A program made the position numbers and the translations under genes. A DNA stretch of 64,000 nucleotides, taken from assembly GCA_022496805.1 (NCBI GenBank), contig CM040086.1, positions 2,234,501 to 2,298,500 of the forward strand, read 5' to 3'. The notes under the pieces were generated by a model. That model saw only the letters and a list, made by a program, of their open reading frames with translations, was not told the origin of the DNA and did no database searches. Positions 1 to 11,736 of the stretch are shown piece after piece. The DNA is from Pohlia nutans. Taxonomy: Eukaryota > Streptophyta > Bryopsida > Bryales > Mniaceae. Within the stretch, counting starts at the first letter, position 1; each line of letters opens with the position of its first letter.

Positions 1-176
1 TGGACTATGGCACATTATCCAAATGGCAGATTTTAGTAGTTTTTGGGGACCTCAAAGTTAGTGGTCATTCTCCTTTTTTCAAGGTAGTGTAACGCCAAAT
101 GGGACCAAGAGCTCGTTTTGAGCCAATCACAGATTTTAGAATTCCATGGTCATGACTCTTGGTCCATAGTGTAAAC
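1..176. mobile_element. Right end of a PIF/Harbinger-like MITE, cut by the window edge
   Basis: The stretch ends in CCATAGTGTAAACCGCCCC followed by TAA. Read on the other strand this gives GGGGCGGTTTACACTATGG and then a copy of the CCAAGAG motif, the same layout as the left end of the complete element at 34056-35157 (GGGGGTCTTTACACTAG then ACCAAGAG). The left end would lie before the window. The call rests on this terminal similarity only. Confidence 0.4.
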
Positions 177-2190
177 CGCCCCTAAACAAAGTTGGTGTGA
201 ACGTTGGGTAATTATGAATGATTAAATGACGACGTGACAGTCTAAGTTTAATTGGATACCATAACACCCCCTCGTACATGTGAACCAGTGAACGGGGCAT
301 ATGTATATAAGTTAACACCGTATTATTCGGAAATTATGCACTCAGACCCCTTTTAGTGGAATAAGTGTGAATATAGCCCATTTGAGTAGCATACCTGAAC
401 ATTAAAGATAAGACCACGCTCTTACATACAGCCAAGCGTGAAGGTACCTTTAGGATTAGATCCCAAAAAATATAAAACATAATTTATTAATTTTAAATCT
501 CTACACATGACCATACAATCATGGCTTTTGATTTCAGTGATTACTTTTGTATTCGATTTTACCGTACATAACGTTCTTTAGCAACTCCATTGTTCACTCT
601 TGGAATGAGCATCCGAGCCCAGAATAGTTGCAAGAATCATAATCTTTTAGAAAATCAAAGCCATTTTTAATTAAAGATGGCTTGGCAGCTCATCAAGTTT
701 TTGTTTTTTAATAGTTTTTGCATGTTTTGCACCATCAATTCTTTGTTCAGATGTTAAGTCTTTGCACAAGCAAAAAGATATGCTGCAATACTAGCTAAAG
801 AATGTTATGTATATGAGGGTGAGTTTCGAACACCCTAATGCCAATATTGAATTTCCACACTAGATTTTGAGAGGTCGACGTCACCCGGAACTAATAACAA
901 AATAACATGTCACGGTCTTTTAAAAACCAAAAGTAATTAATTTATGTCAAAATGAACAGAACATAGGAAATGTACAAAAATCCAGACTCACTCAGATCCA
1001 CATAAGTTGAGTGGGCCATAACCGATGGCGACCATGAATAGAATCCTATAATTACTTCATGAAAGACACTTCAGTGTGCCAGAAATCAACAAACATCAAT
1101 GTAGTTTAGTAATTGTTGAATTTGAATGACTACCTGGACTCACCTCATTTGTGGGAACTTTGTGTATTCTAAGGTTTTTTATGATCTTTCAAAACAAATT
1201 CAATTTTAGCCCAAGTCTATTGCCGCAAATAGGCAATCTAGAGGACTTGAACTTCAAAAATTCATAACTTATTCGATATAGCTTCAAAAATTATGATTCA
1301 ACTTGGAGTAGATTTAGAACCACTTTGCTAATTCATTCAAACTACCACTTTGCACTTCAAATTACTATAAATAGTCTCAATGCTTAAAGTGTCGGTTTGT
1401 GGCCCACTCACCTTAGATAAAAGTCCAGAATTCAAACCTTACAAATGTTTCGAGGCCTCCAAAGGACTCCAAATTGGCCAAAGGTGCAATGCAAAAATTA
1501 TTAAAAAAGCTAAACATTATTTTAAAGAAAATCAAATTTAAAAAAAAATCAAATCCGAAGCGGCCAAAATTTGGCCACTTAAGATCTAGATTTGTTATTT
1601 TTAATGAGTTTTGATATTTAAAAAAATTAATAATTTAATAATGGTTTTTTTTTTTCTCGATTTAATTTAATTTTTTTTACATTCATTTATGTGCTTAAGG
1701 ATGATGGTTGCACTCACGGCCCTTTAGCCCTGAAACATCGGCCCCTGACCCAGGAGTCAAGTTGTACCTGTCACATTCAATTTTGCCACTATAAATAAGA
1801 TAAAAATTCAAATTTATATTTTTAGTATATAAAGCCATGGGTCTACTACATACCGTAATTTTTCACAAGTTTTGGTCAAAATTTTAAATTACTATGATTT
1901 GTTAAAGTGATTGTAAAGAAACGTCATATCAATTACAAAATGTATTCAAAAATTCCAATTTTTTTAATCAAAAGTGTGATTACAAGAAATGAAAATTATC
2001 CGTGTATCTAAATCTAGATTTTCTTTCCGACACCATGGTAATACATATTGAACTTGTAATTCCAATAAAACACTCAATTTGTAGATTTTTCCAAAAATTT
2101 AAAGTGAAGTAGAAAATAAAGTTGGTAAGCTTCATTTTGTTAATCAAGCTCAAATGCAAATAGAACTCATTTTTTTGGCCTAAATTTAGT
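177..2190. other. AT-rich intergenic DNA with an old repeat fragment
   Basis: No convincing gene. Short open frames here lack coding character. About 1760-2040 resembles, in inverted orientation, 11780-12100 and the inside of the TTAA element at 25197-25775, so it is probably a decayed copy of that family. The segment 1500-1690 is low-complexity A/T. Confidence 0.5.
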
Positions 2191-3319
2191 TTAACCATTA
2201 ACGTTTCAATTCAACACTATTTTCAAAGAAGTGCTATAAAATGTTTGATGGAAACCAAAAATGGAATTGGTGTACAAAGAAAATTTGTAAATGCCAATGT
2301 GAAGATCACATCTATACGGTTGGATGTATCGTATTTTTTATTAATAATTTAAAAATAATTTTGCAAGGTTTTCTCTATAAATTCAATTTAAAAATCTTGA
2401 ATTAACACCAAAAAATTGAAAATTATTGGAATGAAATTGAAACAACATGCACTACGCTATGGTATGGTTTCATTATTTGATTCTACTTATTTTGGAAAAT
2501 CATATTTAAGGTCTCATTTTTAGCCCCTAAACGTCCCAGGGTGTACCCAAAATTGACAGTTTGAGAAAAATCATTTTAAAATGCTATTTAGAAGAATATT
2601 TTGGAATTGTTATACGAATGAAAGTTGTAGATATTGAATTTTAGGTCCCATCTGTACAATTGGATTCACCAACGTCATCACTGATATTTTATTATAAAAT
2701 TTCAAAGTTATAATTAAAATTTCCTTCTAAATTTGATTACAAAAAAATATTGATACTTTTTGAGTGAGATTTGTTGGAATGGATTTGAAATGAGATACTC
2801 TTAAAATAGTGATTTTTTGAAAATTTTGTGTTACTTCAATTTATGACATCATTTTAGCAAGCTCACTTTTGAACTAAAGTCAATGCAATTTTGGCTTGGT
2901 CAACTACTTGACATACTTCCACATTTGTAATCTAAAAAAAATATGTACACTAGTAACACCAAATCCAACCGTTAGATAGAACAATAACTTCATTAAATAT
3001 TTGCAAAAAATTGAATGAGTTTCATCCATTAAGTATTGTGAGTATAGTGTGAATTGGAATTTGTTCGTCGTCTAGAAGCTGAACTCTGGGACGTTTAGGG
3101 GTTAAACTAAGAATGAAACTTGACATAAACCAATTGTGTTATTTTTTCAAAAAATCATAATAACCTATTTTGAAGATTCACATTGTACAAAGAATAGTCA
3201 ACTTACACAAGAACCCAAAACAAAATTGACGGATGAAAATTGTTCACTTTGGATGGAATTCAAACAATTTTAATTTGTTCGTCGTTCAATATATAGAAGT
3301 TGCTGCGCTAAAGGGTTAA
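2191..3319. mobile_element. TTAA element, group A copy 1 (interrupted by a group B element)
   Basis: Non-autonomous element with left end TTAACCATTAACG and right end GCGCTAAAGGGTTAA. Its body matches the uninterrupted group A copies at 32241-32703, 48323-48870 and 52597-53142. The interruption at 2520-3105 falls exactly where those copies read through. No transposase frame is present. Known biology: strict TTAA targets and CCC-beginning ends are the signature of piggyBac-type transposons; the assignment is inferred from ends only. Confidence 0.65.
2520..3105. mobile_element. TTAA element, group B copy 1, nested in group A
   Basis: Ends are TTAGCCCCTAAACGTCCCAG on the left and CTGGGACGTTTAGGGGTTAA on the right, an inverted repeat of about 20 bp with a mutated left TTAA (TTAG). 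The flanking group A sequence resumes directly on both sides (GGTCTCA before, GAATGAAACTTG after). Copy 2 of the same group is at 49410-51610. No open frame of note. Confidence 0.75.
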
Positions 3320-4344
3320 GTAGAAAAAACGGAAAAATCCAAAATACACTACACGGTGAACCGTTGTTACGACTCTTTTTGTAGTTGGGACCCCATAGAA
3401 AATCTAAAAATATCTTAAACTAAATTTAATTTGAAGAGGTGTCATGACCAAGCAAAATCCTTCACAAAAAGAATTGAATGAAAATCATCCACGTAGCAGT
3501 TAGAATTGAATAGTGAGCTACATTCATAAGCCAGATTTGGTGTGGCGGAATGGAACCGTGATATATTCCAGTGTAATTAGAATTATGGATTCTACCTAAT
3601 AACAGGATCTTTATACTTATATTCTCAGTGGCAAGCATCGTCCTCCAGAATAATCTCTGCATCATGGAATCCAAACCTTTTCCCCAGATTCTTGGCAACT
3701 CCCATTCACTGGCACTGTAAGCCATTGATGCCTTCAATTCTCCAGTTCCTTGCTCATCAGAATTTTTGCAAGCTAAGCTTAGTGAGCTCTTCTACATCAT
3801 TTGAATCCTCGACAAGTGGCCAATCTCGACAAGTGGTCAATCTCCAGCCTTCGGAGGTACCATCACGTCTCTCGGAATTCATCTTTCTTCTAGAACCTCA
3901 TCGCTCGCTATGCTCAATCGTTTCAGAAAATCTTGCAAGACTGTAAGTTGTCTTTGTTTGCCGATTGCTCTGTGTACCTTATCTACTCTGGATTCTAGAA
4001 CTGCATGGGTTGAAGTCCCACATAGTAATCGAAGTTCAGTTCCAGCCATTTTTCTCGGCAAGACGATAATCCTGTGATCGATCAGCCGCGTCTTGGTAAA
4101 TTTCCAGTTTGCCTCCTCTGCCATCTTTTCCGACCCTCTGTACGTATAAAAACCCAGTTCTAGCCATTGGAGCTTCATCCACTTGTTGCCGCATCACGTA
4201 GCTCTTTCGTAAGAGCAACACTAGCTTACGCTTCACTAGAATTGATTGATTGATGGCTGCATTGTGGTTTGGGTCATGGTTACAGTGTGTTGGTTAGGGC
4301 GGAATTGATGAATGATGGATTGAATTGATTGTTGTGAAGGAATT
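3320..4344. promoter_or_regulatory. Upstream region of the formamidase gene, possible TATA box at 4145-4152
   Basis: AT-rich to about 3690, then base composition becomes more balanced towards the gene. A TATAAAAA match at 4145-4152 lies about 190 bp before the formamidase ATG, a plausible distance for a TATA box plus a 5'UTR of 150-170 nt. Minus-strand open frames at 3879-4236 overlap one another and show no recognisable domain, so I do not call them genes. The transcription start is not visible from sequence. Confidence 0.35.
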
Positions 4345-7045
4345 ATGGCGCCGTTGATCAAGACGCCGCGGGCGATAGTGACCGTGGACCCCAACAAGCG
4401 GCCGTGGGAGCAGACGGTGCCGCTGCACAACCGATGGCACCCGGAGATTCCGCCCGTGGGCACGGTGGAGGAGGGCGAGGTGTTTCGCGTCGAGACTGTG
4501 GACTGGACCGGCAGACAGATCGCCAACAATGACAGCGCCGAGGACATGAAGAATGTCGACCTCACCTCGGTACGAATCATATAATTCCTCTTTGATTTCC
4601 AGGAGCCCTACGGCTTGTTGGTGGATTGCTGAATGATCCGGGACCCCCTGGCTGCAGGTTCACAACTTGAGTGGGCCGATTCGCGTGACGGACACGGACG
4701 GCCATCCGGCTATGCCGGGCGACTTGCTGGTGGTGGAGATTCTGAACCTGGGACCGCTGCCGGGCGACGAGTGGGGCTTCACGGGCATCTTCGACCGTGA
4801 AAACGGCGGAGGCTTCCTCACGGATCACTTCCCCAACGCTTGCAAAGCCATCTGGGACTTCGAGGGTATCTTTGCGTCGTCTCGCCATATCCCAGGTATC
4901 ATAACTCATGTGGTCTAATTTGTAAGTATTTTTTGTACCAATCGCTTTGTCTTGTTATGTATCCATCACTTCGAATCCACAGGGATCGAGCCAAACCGCT
5001 GTTTGTAAACATTACTGCCAAACCGCTGTTTGTAGCAAGTGGTTGTTCAATTTGGCAAACTGTGATTACCAAGAATTTACCGTCATTCTTGTACCCATTA
5101 CTGCCTGGTAATATGGTCGGGGCTCCTTGTGATCGTAAGTTTCTTTTCTAGCTCTAGAATCATTAGAAATCATGTGTGATTTTGAGAGTCGTCTGTGATG
5201 GATTCTTGCAGGGGTGCGTTTCCCGGGTCTGATTCACCCCGGCCTCATCGGCACGGCTCCATCGAAGGAGCTCCTGGACATCTGGAACGAGCGGGAGAAG
5301 GCGCTCGTGGAGGAGGGCGAGAATGCGCTCACGCTGGGCAAGCATTTGCACACCCGCCCGCTTGCCCTGCTTCCGCAGACCACGGGAGCCCTTCTTGGCA
5401 AAGTAGGCACAGTAACTTACACATTCAGATCATCACTCCTGTTTTCTTTCTTGAGCGAAACCGATCACGTCGCTGCTTCCCCTAAACGGGACAAACAAGG
5501 ATCTGACCTGATTCGAGTCAACTTAGAATTTATTTTGTTGTTGCCAAGAGAAAATGGAACGTCATTTCGTCATTTTTGGAGCTGTATTGAATTTTCGAAG
5601 GCTCTTTTTCTAAACTATACACTAGTTCTATATTCTGACCTTCCTGTCTTTGCATGAGCAGTTTTTGAAATTTTGGCCATGGCTGTGCGTGCTCAGGTGG
5701 AGAAGGGGACGAAGGATTGGGACCGCATTGCCGCGGAGGCGTGCCGAACCATTCCCGGCCGAGAGAACGGCGGCAACTGCGACATCAAGAACTTGAGCCG
5801 GGGCTGCAAGGTCTACTTCCCGGTCTTCATTGAAGGCGCCAGTCTCAGTATGGGCGACATGCACTTCTCGCAAGGTGATGGTGAGATCTCCTTCTGTGGC
5901 GCCATCGAGATGAGCGGCTTCCTCGAGCTCAAGTACAGACACACATGCCTTCTTTCTTCTTGTTACTTCTTCTTTCTCTCTCGAAGCTCTTACTAGTTCT
6001 GGCTTGCCTTTGTTTACTTACTGGCATTGTCGCCCAGGTGCTCGATCATCCGAGGAGGAATGGAGCAGTACTTGACTCCCATGGGACCAACCAAGCTCCA
6101 TGTGAACCCCATCTTCGAAATCGGCCCTCTGGAGCCCCGATTCTCCGAGTGGTTGGTGTTCGAAGGGTTGAGCGTGGACGAGAACGGCAAGCAGCATTAC
6201 CTGGACGCCTCCATTGCTTTCAAACGGGCGGTGCTCAACTGCATCGAATACCTTTCCAAGTTCGGTTACACCAAGGAACAGGTCCGTCGGTTTTCTTGCA
6301 TTGCTATTGCACACAACTTCTCTGAATGGAAATCTTGCACACAACTTTTCTGGATGGAAATCTTGCACACAACTTTTCTGAATGGAAATCTTGCAATGTG
6401 TGCTGACTTTGTTGAATCCTGGCAGGTCTACATGCTTCTGTCTTGTTGCCCTTGCGAGGGTCGCATTTCTGGAATCGTGGATGTGCCGAACGCTTGCGCT
6501 ACCCTTGCTATTCCTGTTTCTATCTTCGATCAGGTATGCCATCTCACGTCTTCATATCTCAAGGTAGAGAGTCTTATTATTTGCGTCACTTTAAGCATTT
6601 TAGAGAAGTGTAACTCAGTACAGAGCTGTGGATACAAGCGCCAAATCTGTTGAGATCAAAAAATTCACTATATATAAATTTCTTCATTGAAGTGGGAGCC
6701 TGGTGTACACAGTAGAAAACCCCATTTTCATTCAAAGATGAGTTTCTGTTGGTAGACAGGATTATGGTTTTAGGATGCTCTACCTTATTCTCTCTACTGA
6801 TGGGGTGATGAAGCAGGAGCTGCAAATTTGTTCTTGTTTTGATTATTGCTTTTGTGTTTGGAGCTGCAAGTTTGTTGTTGTTCTGATGAGTGTTTTTGAA
6901 TTATAATGTGTGTGTTTTGATGCAGGACATCCGTCCCAAGAAGGGAGGACCTCCAGTTGGACCACGGCTCATCAATCGGGGTGGATGTCCGTCAGTCCCT
7001 TACGAGGGCAGCTTGCCCATCCAGAAGAACCTCTCTGCCGCTTAG
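4345..7045 (+). CDS. Formamidase / acetamidase family protein (FmdA/AmdA), 7 exons, 453 aa
   Basis: Predicted amidohydrolase that would split formamide into formate and ammonia, probably cytosolic (no signal peptide seen). Exons: 4345-4569, 4658-4895, 5212-5402, 5697-5932, 6038-6281, 6426-6533, 6926-7045; every junction is GT-AG and the phases join to one 1362-bp frame. Family-conserved blocks visible: PWEQ and HNRWHPEIPP near residues 20-36, GPLPGDEWGF at 107-116 followed by DRENGGGFLTDHFP at 121-134, IPGRENGGNCDIKNL at 237-251, GDMHFSQGDGEISFCGAIEM at 271-290, and LLSCCPCEGRISGIVD at 382-397. Length and domain coverage match full-length plant members (about 450 aa), so it looks intact. The ATG at 4345 is chosen because it begins the family N-terminus and stops precede it. 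Exact substrate (formamide, acetamide or another short amide) cannot be told. It stands alone, with repeats on both sides. Confidence 0.95.
6300..6392 (+). repeat. Three-copy 28-bp minisatellite in formamidase intron 5
   Basis: The unit CACACAACTTTTCTGAATGG plus AAATCTTG occurs three times in tandem with one or two substitutions between copies. It fills most of the intron between exon 5 (ends 6281) and exon 6 (starts 6426), leaving the splice sites untouched. Confidence 0.85.
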
Positions 7046-7514
7046 AGCTTTAACTTCACTGTCAGGCTGAATGTTCATAGTTAGCACTGTTCATATGCAC
7101 AGAGCTTGAGTCCCAGTTGCAAATTGAGTCCTCTGTTATCCGTTGTGCAGATTGTACGCCTTCCTGTAATAACAACATCGAGTATGATGGAATGGAGCTT
7201 CGTCTCTTTATTAGCGTTCTGTTAAATCCGTTGCATGTCTATTTACCCGAGTTCTTGATGGGGTTTTTATTATTTCATTATCTATTTTTGTCACAGGTGT
7301 GCTAGGTTTTTTTTATAAATATAGGACCTGCTGAAAATTTCAACAGCTAGAGGGAATGATATAACATTCTTGATGAGCTGCCTGAACACACTTGTAAAAA
7401 GAATCCATATTCTGTTTGTGCACAATCTTGAGCTCATCTTAGGTGGGAGGTATCAAGCTACAAGCTACTAAGCACCAGAGCACCTTCGATACTTTCTACA
7501 ATCACCGGTAGAAA
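7046..7514. other. Formamidase 3' flank
   Basis: Probable 3'UTR and downstream DNA of the formamidase gene. T-rich stretches at 7262-7315 could carry the poly(A) site, but no single signal stands out. The small plus-strand open frame at 7117-7305 has no coding character. Confidence 0.4.
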
Positions 7515-7645
7515 GGTGGTCTTTGGGCACCAAGGAATAGTGTTAAAGTTTGGTGCCCAACGCCCATATTGGCACCAAGCTAGTGCCAATATACAGGGCC
7601 TCAGCCATCATGCTTTGACACTATTTCTTGGTGCCCAAGACCACC
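7515..7645. mobile_element. Short palindromic MITE, family S copy 1
   Basis: A 131-bp foldback whose ends GGTGGTCTTTGGGCACCAAG and CTTGGTGCCCAAGACCACC pair over about 35 bp. A relative with the same GGGCACCAAGGAATAGT core is at 47821-47955. No clear target duplication could be fixed by eye. Confidence 0.75.
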
Positions 7646-7825
7646 GTTTTTTTAATTAGGGAATGAATGTTAAACTTTTGAGTTTTTTAATTTTTTATAG
7701 CCATCTATAGTGAAAGGTGAATTCTTGCAATTGAATGCTCAAGAATGTTATGGGCATTTGAAAATAATTTCAATTAGTTAATGGAGTGTGCTAATTTGCA
7801 ATTCAATTGAGTGCAATCTTACTAG

Positions 7826-8025
7826 TTGACCCCTAAAAGTTTTCTTTGACTACGCATTTTTGCATACAAGTGTGTGATTGTTGTCATATTTCGCCACATC
7901 AACATGTTTTAAGTTCACCATGGTATGAATCGAGTATTTGATACATTGTTGTATTTCAGTACACAAAACAGATTATAAGACAGAATATACAATGGTGTAC
8001 ATACATGTGGATCCCTAGGGGTTAA
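7826..8025. mobile_element. Probable short TTAA element, group L
   Basis: Left end TTGACCCCTAAAAG and right end TCCCTAGGGGTTAA carry the superfamily terminus TTAACCCCTA, one TTAA having become TTGA. About 200 bp, no coding content. Weaker than the other copies because the repeat beyond the first ten bases is not conserved. Confidence 0.45.
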
Positions 8026-8823
8026 TCCCGAGCAAGTTTCTTTTTGGTTGCGTCCCAAAAACTTTGCTTGGTAGCTGCTCTTTTCTCCACACAAATGGGA
8101 ATTTAATTATGTTATAACAAAAGCCAGCAATATTTAATTATGTTATAACAAAAGCCAGCAACAAAGGAGTGTGTGGTCACACATGCAGCAACGATTCCTT
8201 GGGCCACATTTTGCAAACAACGATTTCACACTAACAAACTAATGAAGGCTGACAGCAAGCTGTATATATTGAATTTGACTTCCCAACAGTCGTAGGGGAA
8301 TAAGTCAAATGCTTCCCAGTTACACAACAAGGCATTATTATTGTTATTAGGAAATTGAGGCTGCGAGAACGTAGGAAGTTTCTGGAGGCCCTTCTCTTGC
8401 TCTTTGATTCAAATTAATCCATGGACTCGTACACCTTGACGATGGTCGCAGGAATGAAAAAAAGAGACCCCAGTTCTACTTCCATGAATGACATCAGAAA
8501 GGCGATTTCCAAGCCAAAAACTGTTCTAGATAGTACAGCAAGAACCGACATGGTGACTGTGGTAATGTGAACGCAGCCAAGGGCGTACTCTCACATGTCA
8601 GGCGATCTGGATTGTAACGAACATTGTGTGGAATCACGTGATCTTCCACATCATTGCAAATATGGAGTAAAAGCCCACCGTCCTCGTTGTTGTCTCGAAA
8701 GTGTGACTGAGAGCGAGAACACCCATCTCCATCGGTGTCTCTCTGGGTGCATCATTTTCCCTATTGTAAGTTCACTTGAATTTCAACAGGCCCAAATCCT
8801 TGACAGCATCAGCCATGGTGTAC
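8026..8823. other. Intergenic DNA with a 31-bp tandem duplication
   Basis: At 8101-8162 the unit ATTTAATTATGTTATAACAA plus AAGCCAGCAA is present twice in a row. The remainder shows no gene; the 79-aa frame at 8595-8834 runs into the next transposon and is not credible. (The duplication lies within a stretch of ordinary composition downstream of element L.). Confidence 0.6.
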
Positions 8824-9155
8824 TTAACCCCTAAACGTACTGACCCTTTGAACACAAGTAGATGCTACCTTCAAAAATAAATATTAGTATGGCTCAGATG
8901 TACATGGGGTGTACATGAGAGGACCATTGCAAGCATAAACCCACCCAACAAATTTGACATACTTGCAGTTGGAGGTCTCTCCAATAGTATCAACAGCTCC
9001 CCATCATAAGAGATTTATGGTGATTGGTAGAGAATTTAATATTAGGCTTACAAAGATGATTTGGATGAAAGTCATCTGAAGTTGTATGAGAAAGTTGCAA
9101 GGCTTTTAATCTGTTCATGATCCATTTTCTGGACACTGGGACGTTTAGGGGTTAA
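8824..9155. mobile_element. TTAA element, group H copy 1
   Basis: 332 bp with ends TTAACCCCTAAACGTACTG and CTGGGACGTTTAGGGGTTAA; intact TTAA on both sides. Its body is closely similar to 58951-59268 (shared motifs AGTAGATGCTA, GGAGGTCTC/GGAGGCCTC and GGATGAAAGTCATC). The terminal 15 bases are shared with group B, so H and B were probably moved by the same enzyme. Confidence 0.8.
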
Positions 9156-9810
9156 TTACTTACACCATGCTCCTGAAGCAATACGGTACCATATAATTTC
9201 CACAGTTTCCATAGCCCTTCTTCGCTAGCTGTTGCACAGATTCCGTGGATTTCCCCTAAAAACATGATTGTAAAATGTACTACGGGCTGTTGGGGGTCAG
9301 CTTTGAATTGTTTTTTGTCATTTGCACCCGGAAAATGAAACACGCTGCCTGTTCCCAAGGAAACTCTGTCAACCTCTCTTGCTCATTGGCTGGTCAGCAG
9401 ACAATCATAAACCATTATCCTTTTCTTCTCCTCGGTTTTTGAAACAATAAATGTAAACCATTTAAACAATCCATGTATAGTACACCATTACCCTGTTTCT
9501 TGTTTTTTGGAAACAATTTTATGTAAACTATTACCATTTTCTTCGATGTAAGGCCCGCCTCTCATCAACTTGAAAGTACATGAAGATTCAGCAGGAAAAT
9601 TTAGTGAGCATTATGTCCAACAACTGCTCCACTCTGAAAGGTTAAAGTAATCAGGTAGGCAACCGTGGAATAATAAGGTAGCAGTTCCCTAATAAGGTAG
9701 CAGTTCCCTAATAAGAGTCCTTTTTTTTTGCATTGTTTTTTTTCTCAGTTTTTGCCTGACGTTTTATAATTCAAACGTGAGCACTGTCCACTTCAAACGA
9801 GGTAGACGAT
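9156..9810. other. Intergenic DNA, short tandem repeat at 9677-9714
   Basis: No gene recognised. A 19-bp unit AATAAGGTAGCAGTTCCCT is repeated twice at about 9677-9714, followed by a third partial unit. Confidence 0.5.
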
Positions 9811-9984
9811 ACATAACATCCATTAGCCTTCATGTCCAACGCTTTTCCTTCATGCACTTTGCTCATCGCCTTGAGCCTCCACTTGTCCACTTAACTACTA
9901 ATGAAGTGTTGTTAGGTGTGGAATATTCCACACCATCTATTGTAGAGCCAAGGCATAAATAGTGCATGTTACTGAATGTTATGT
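9811..9984. mobile_element. MITE family M, copy 1
   Basis: Ends CATAACATCCATTAGCC and ACTGAATGTTATGTG form an imperfect terminal repeat. The inside contains the palindrome GTGTGGAATATTCCACAC, also present (reverse orientation) at 30045-30065 and, diverged, at 26525-26590. The small frame at 9777-9962 is a by-product. Confidence 0.65.
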
Positions 9985-10054
9985 GAGAGTGACACAAAAA
10001 CTACATACTACTACTGAAAATAGACCATTTTTTGAGTATTGAGACAAGTTTTTT

Positions 10055-10272
10055 GACAATAGGGAGACCGGGAGGCCATTACCCCTGGGGTATTTTGCAT
10101 GGTGATGTACAAATACCCTCCCCCTCGACCTACTTGTTTAGAAAGTTTGGGAGGGGTAAATCTACATTGGCCTCCAGGCTACCCCTGGGGGTAATGGCCT
10201 CCCGGTCTTCCTGCGTAAATTAAAACACTCAAAAAAAAAGTGGACTCTTATTATAAAACGGAGGGAGTAGGA
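10055..10272. mobile_element. Palindromic MITE with a Stowaway-like right terminus
   Basis: GGGAGACCGGGAGGCCATTA near 10063 pairs with GGTAATGGCCTCCCGGTCTT near 10190-10210 over about 33 bp. Just beyond, GGACTCTTATTATAAAACGG then AGGGAGTA (10242-10270) resembles the CTCCCTCCG-type terminus of Stowaway (Tc1/mariner-like) MITEs, and the AATAAGAGTCC at 9712 may be the opposite end, which would make the element about 560 bp. Boundaries are uncertain. Confidence 0.45.
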
Positions 10273-10888
10273 GCATGCCCAACAACTGCGTGCTTGCGAC
10301 ATGATGCTTAGTGAGATTATCATCACTCCATAGTGGCCACATTAATGAGACATGGGTTCATTGGAGGAGTAGCAGAGAGAGGGTGACCTTTCAGCTCCTC
10401 TCGACTTGGTGGTAAGTTACAACAGCAATCCATTGGGAGCACAATCATCTAATCATGCAGGAACACAAAAACCTAAATTTCATTCAGGCTCCCATTGGAT
10501 CATTTGGAGGCTTTGCACTACTACCCACATCATGGCCTTTTATCACTGCTGGACGCAACCAGGAGTGGCACGGACACGGCAACGATGATCCATTGGGAAA
10601 ATCATTTTTAATTTTTAATTTTTAATTTAAATAAATAAAAATAAAAATAAAAATAAAAAACCCGCATACTAGTACCTGATGGGTGCTTCCACCAACACTG
10701 ATTTGCATCAACTTAGAGTAACGCCTACATTGAAAGCTCAACTTATTGTCATTTCGTGGAGTCTGAAACGAATTAAAATTATGGGCCAGCAGAATAGTGC
10801 ACTGATGAAGGAGGCTGTATTTTTAGCTGATTAGATTATTACATGGGACTGAAATTGATTACACATAACATTCAGTAGCCTCCATGCC
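10273..10888. other. Intergenic DNA with A/T-rich pentamer tract and an M-family fragment
   Basis: 10600-10650 is a run of AATTTTT/AAATAAA units. 10858-10885 begins like a family M MITE (ACATAACATTCAGTAGCC), apparently cut by the insertion that follows. No gene recognised. Confidence 0.5.
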
Positions 10889-10896
10889 AAGATGTA

Positions 10897-11728
10897 CTCG
10901 GGTGGGTCACTTACTGCATTTTACAAACAACGTGCGGCAGAAAATAGCATGGGTTTTATTCATCATAGGTAAAATTTATAAGAATTTATAAAAAAAATAA
11001 AAACAAATAAGATAGAATGCAATGAAAGAGTACATGCCATTATAAATAATTTAGGTACACCACAATTCTGGTCCATTATGATTTTAGTACATATAATTTA
11101 GGGAACTGCTAATGGGATCCAAGGCATTAAACTGAGTACAATTTGTTTTGGGGGGGAAATAGCTCGAGCACAGTTGGTAGGAAAGGGAGGTCAGCTGCGC
11201 GGTGGACGAAAAGTAGGTCTAGAAGTGGATGAAAGCTCAGATCTTGCATGGTTCTGAGGTTGTTTGATTGGTGGTTGTTTGCATGGTTCTGAGGTTCTGA
11301 GGTAGTTCTATTGTTTGTCTATTGTTTTTCTGCTCAACCGTAAGGTAATGCTTCAAAAGAAAATCAAAGTGAACACCGATAGCTCTGATTCTGAAATTGG
11401 AACAACTTTGAAGTATTTTGTGCACATTTTCCAGAATGTATGAAAGAAGATTAAGTTCTGGTCATTTTCTTGAGGCCATTTTTCTCAAATTTTAAAGTCA
11501 TGTTACTTTTAGATTATATTTAAGCCTTTACAAAGAAGATAGCATATATAAAAATTTGCATTGGTCACCGTTTTATAAAAAATGATAGAGTCCATAATAT
11601 AGGCCATTTTTTCCCATTAAGTAATCATAGGGGTCTTGACAATTTCATCTAGGAGGTAAATAGCCCCCCAAAAAACACCCCCTCGCCGCACGTGGTACCC
11701 AAAATATATGAAGAGTGACCCACCCGAG
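10897..11728. mobile_element. 8-bp-TSD DNA element, copy 1
   Basis: 832 bp with 15-bp terminal repeats CTCGGGTGGGTCACT and AGTGACCCACCCGAG, bounded by perfect 8-bp duplications AAGATGTA (10889-10896 and 11729-11736). A near-identical copy in opposite orientation is at 24161-24989; the 62-codon frames inside each differ at a single residue. An 8-bp duplication is usual for hAT elements, but these ends do not start with the usual CAGNG, so the superfamily is left open. Non-autonomous. Confidence 0.88.
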
Positions 11729-11736
11729 AAGATGTA

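Noticed and set aside
6018..6542. 174-aa minus-strand frame over formamidase exons 5-6
   Set aside because: It overlaps conserved formamidase exons and introns and has no domain.
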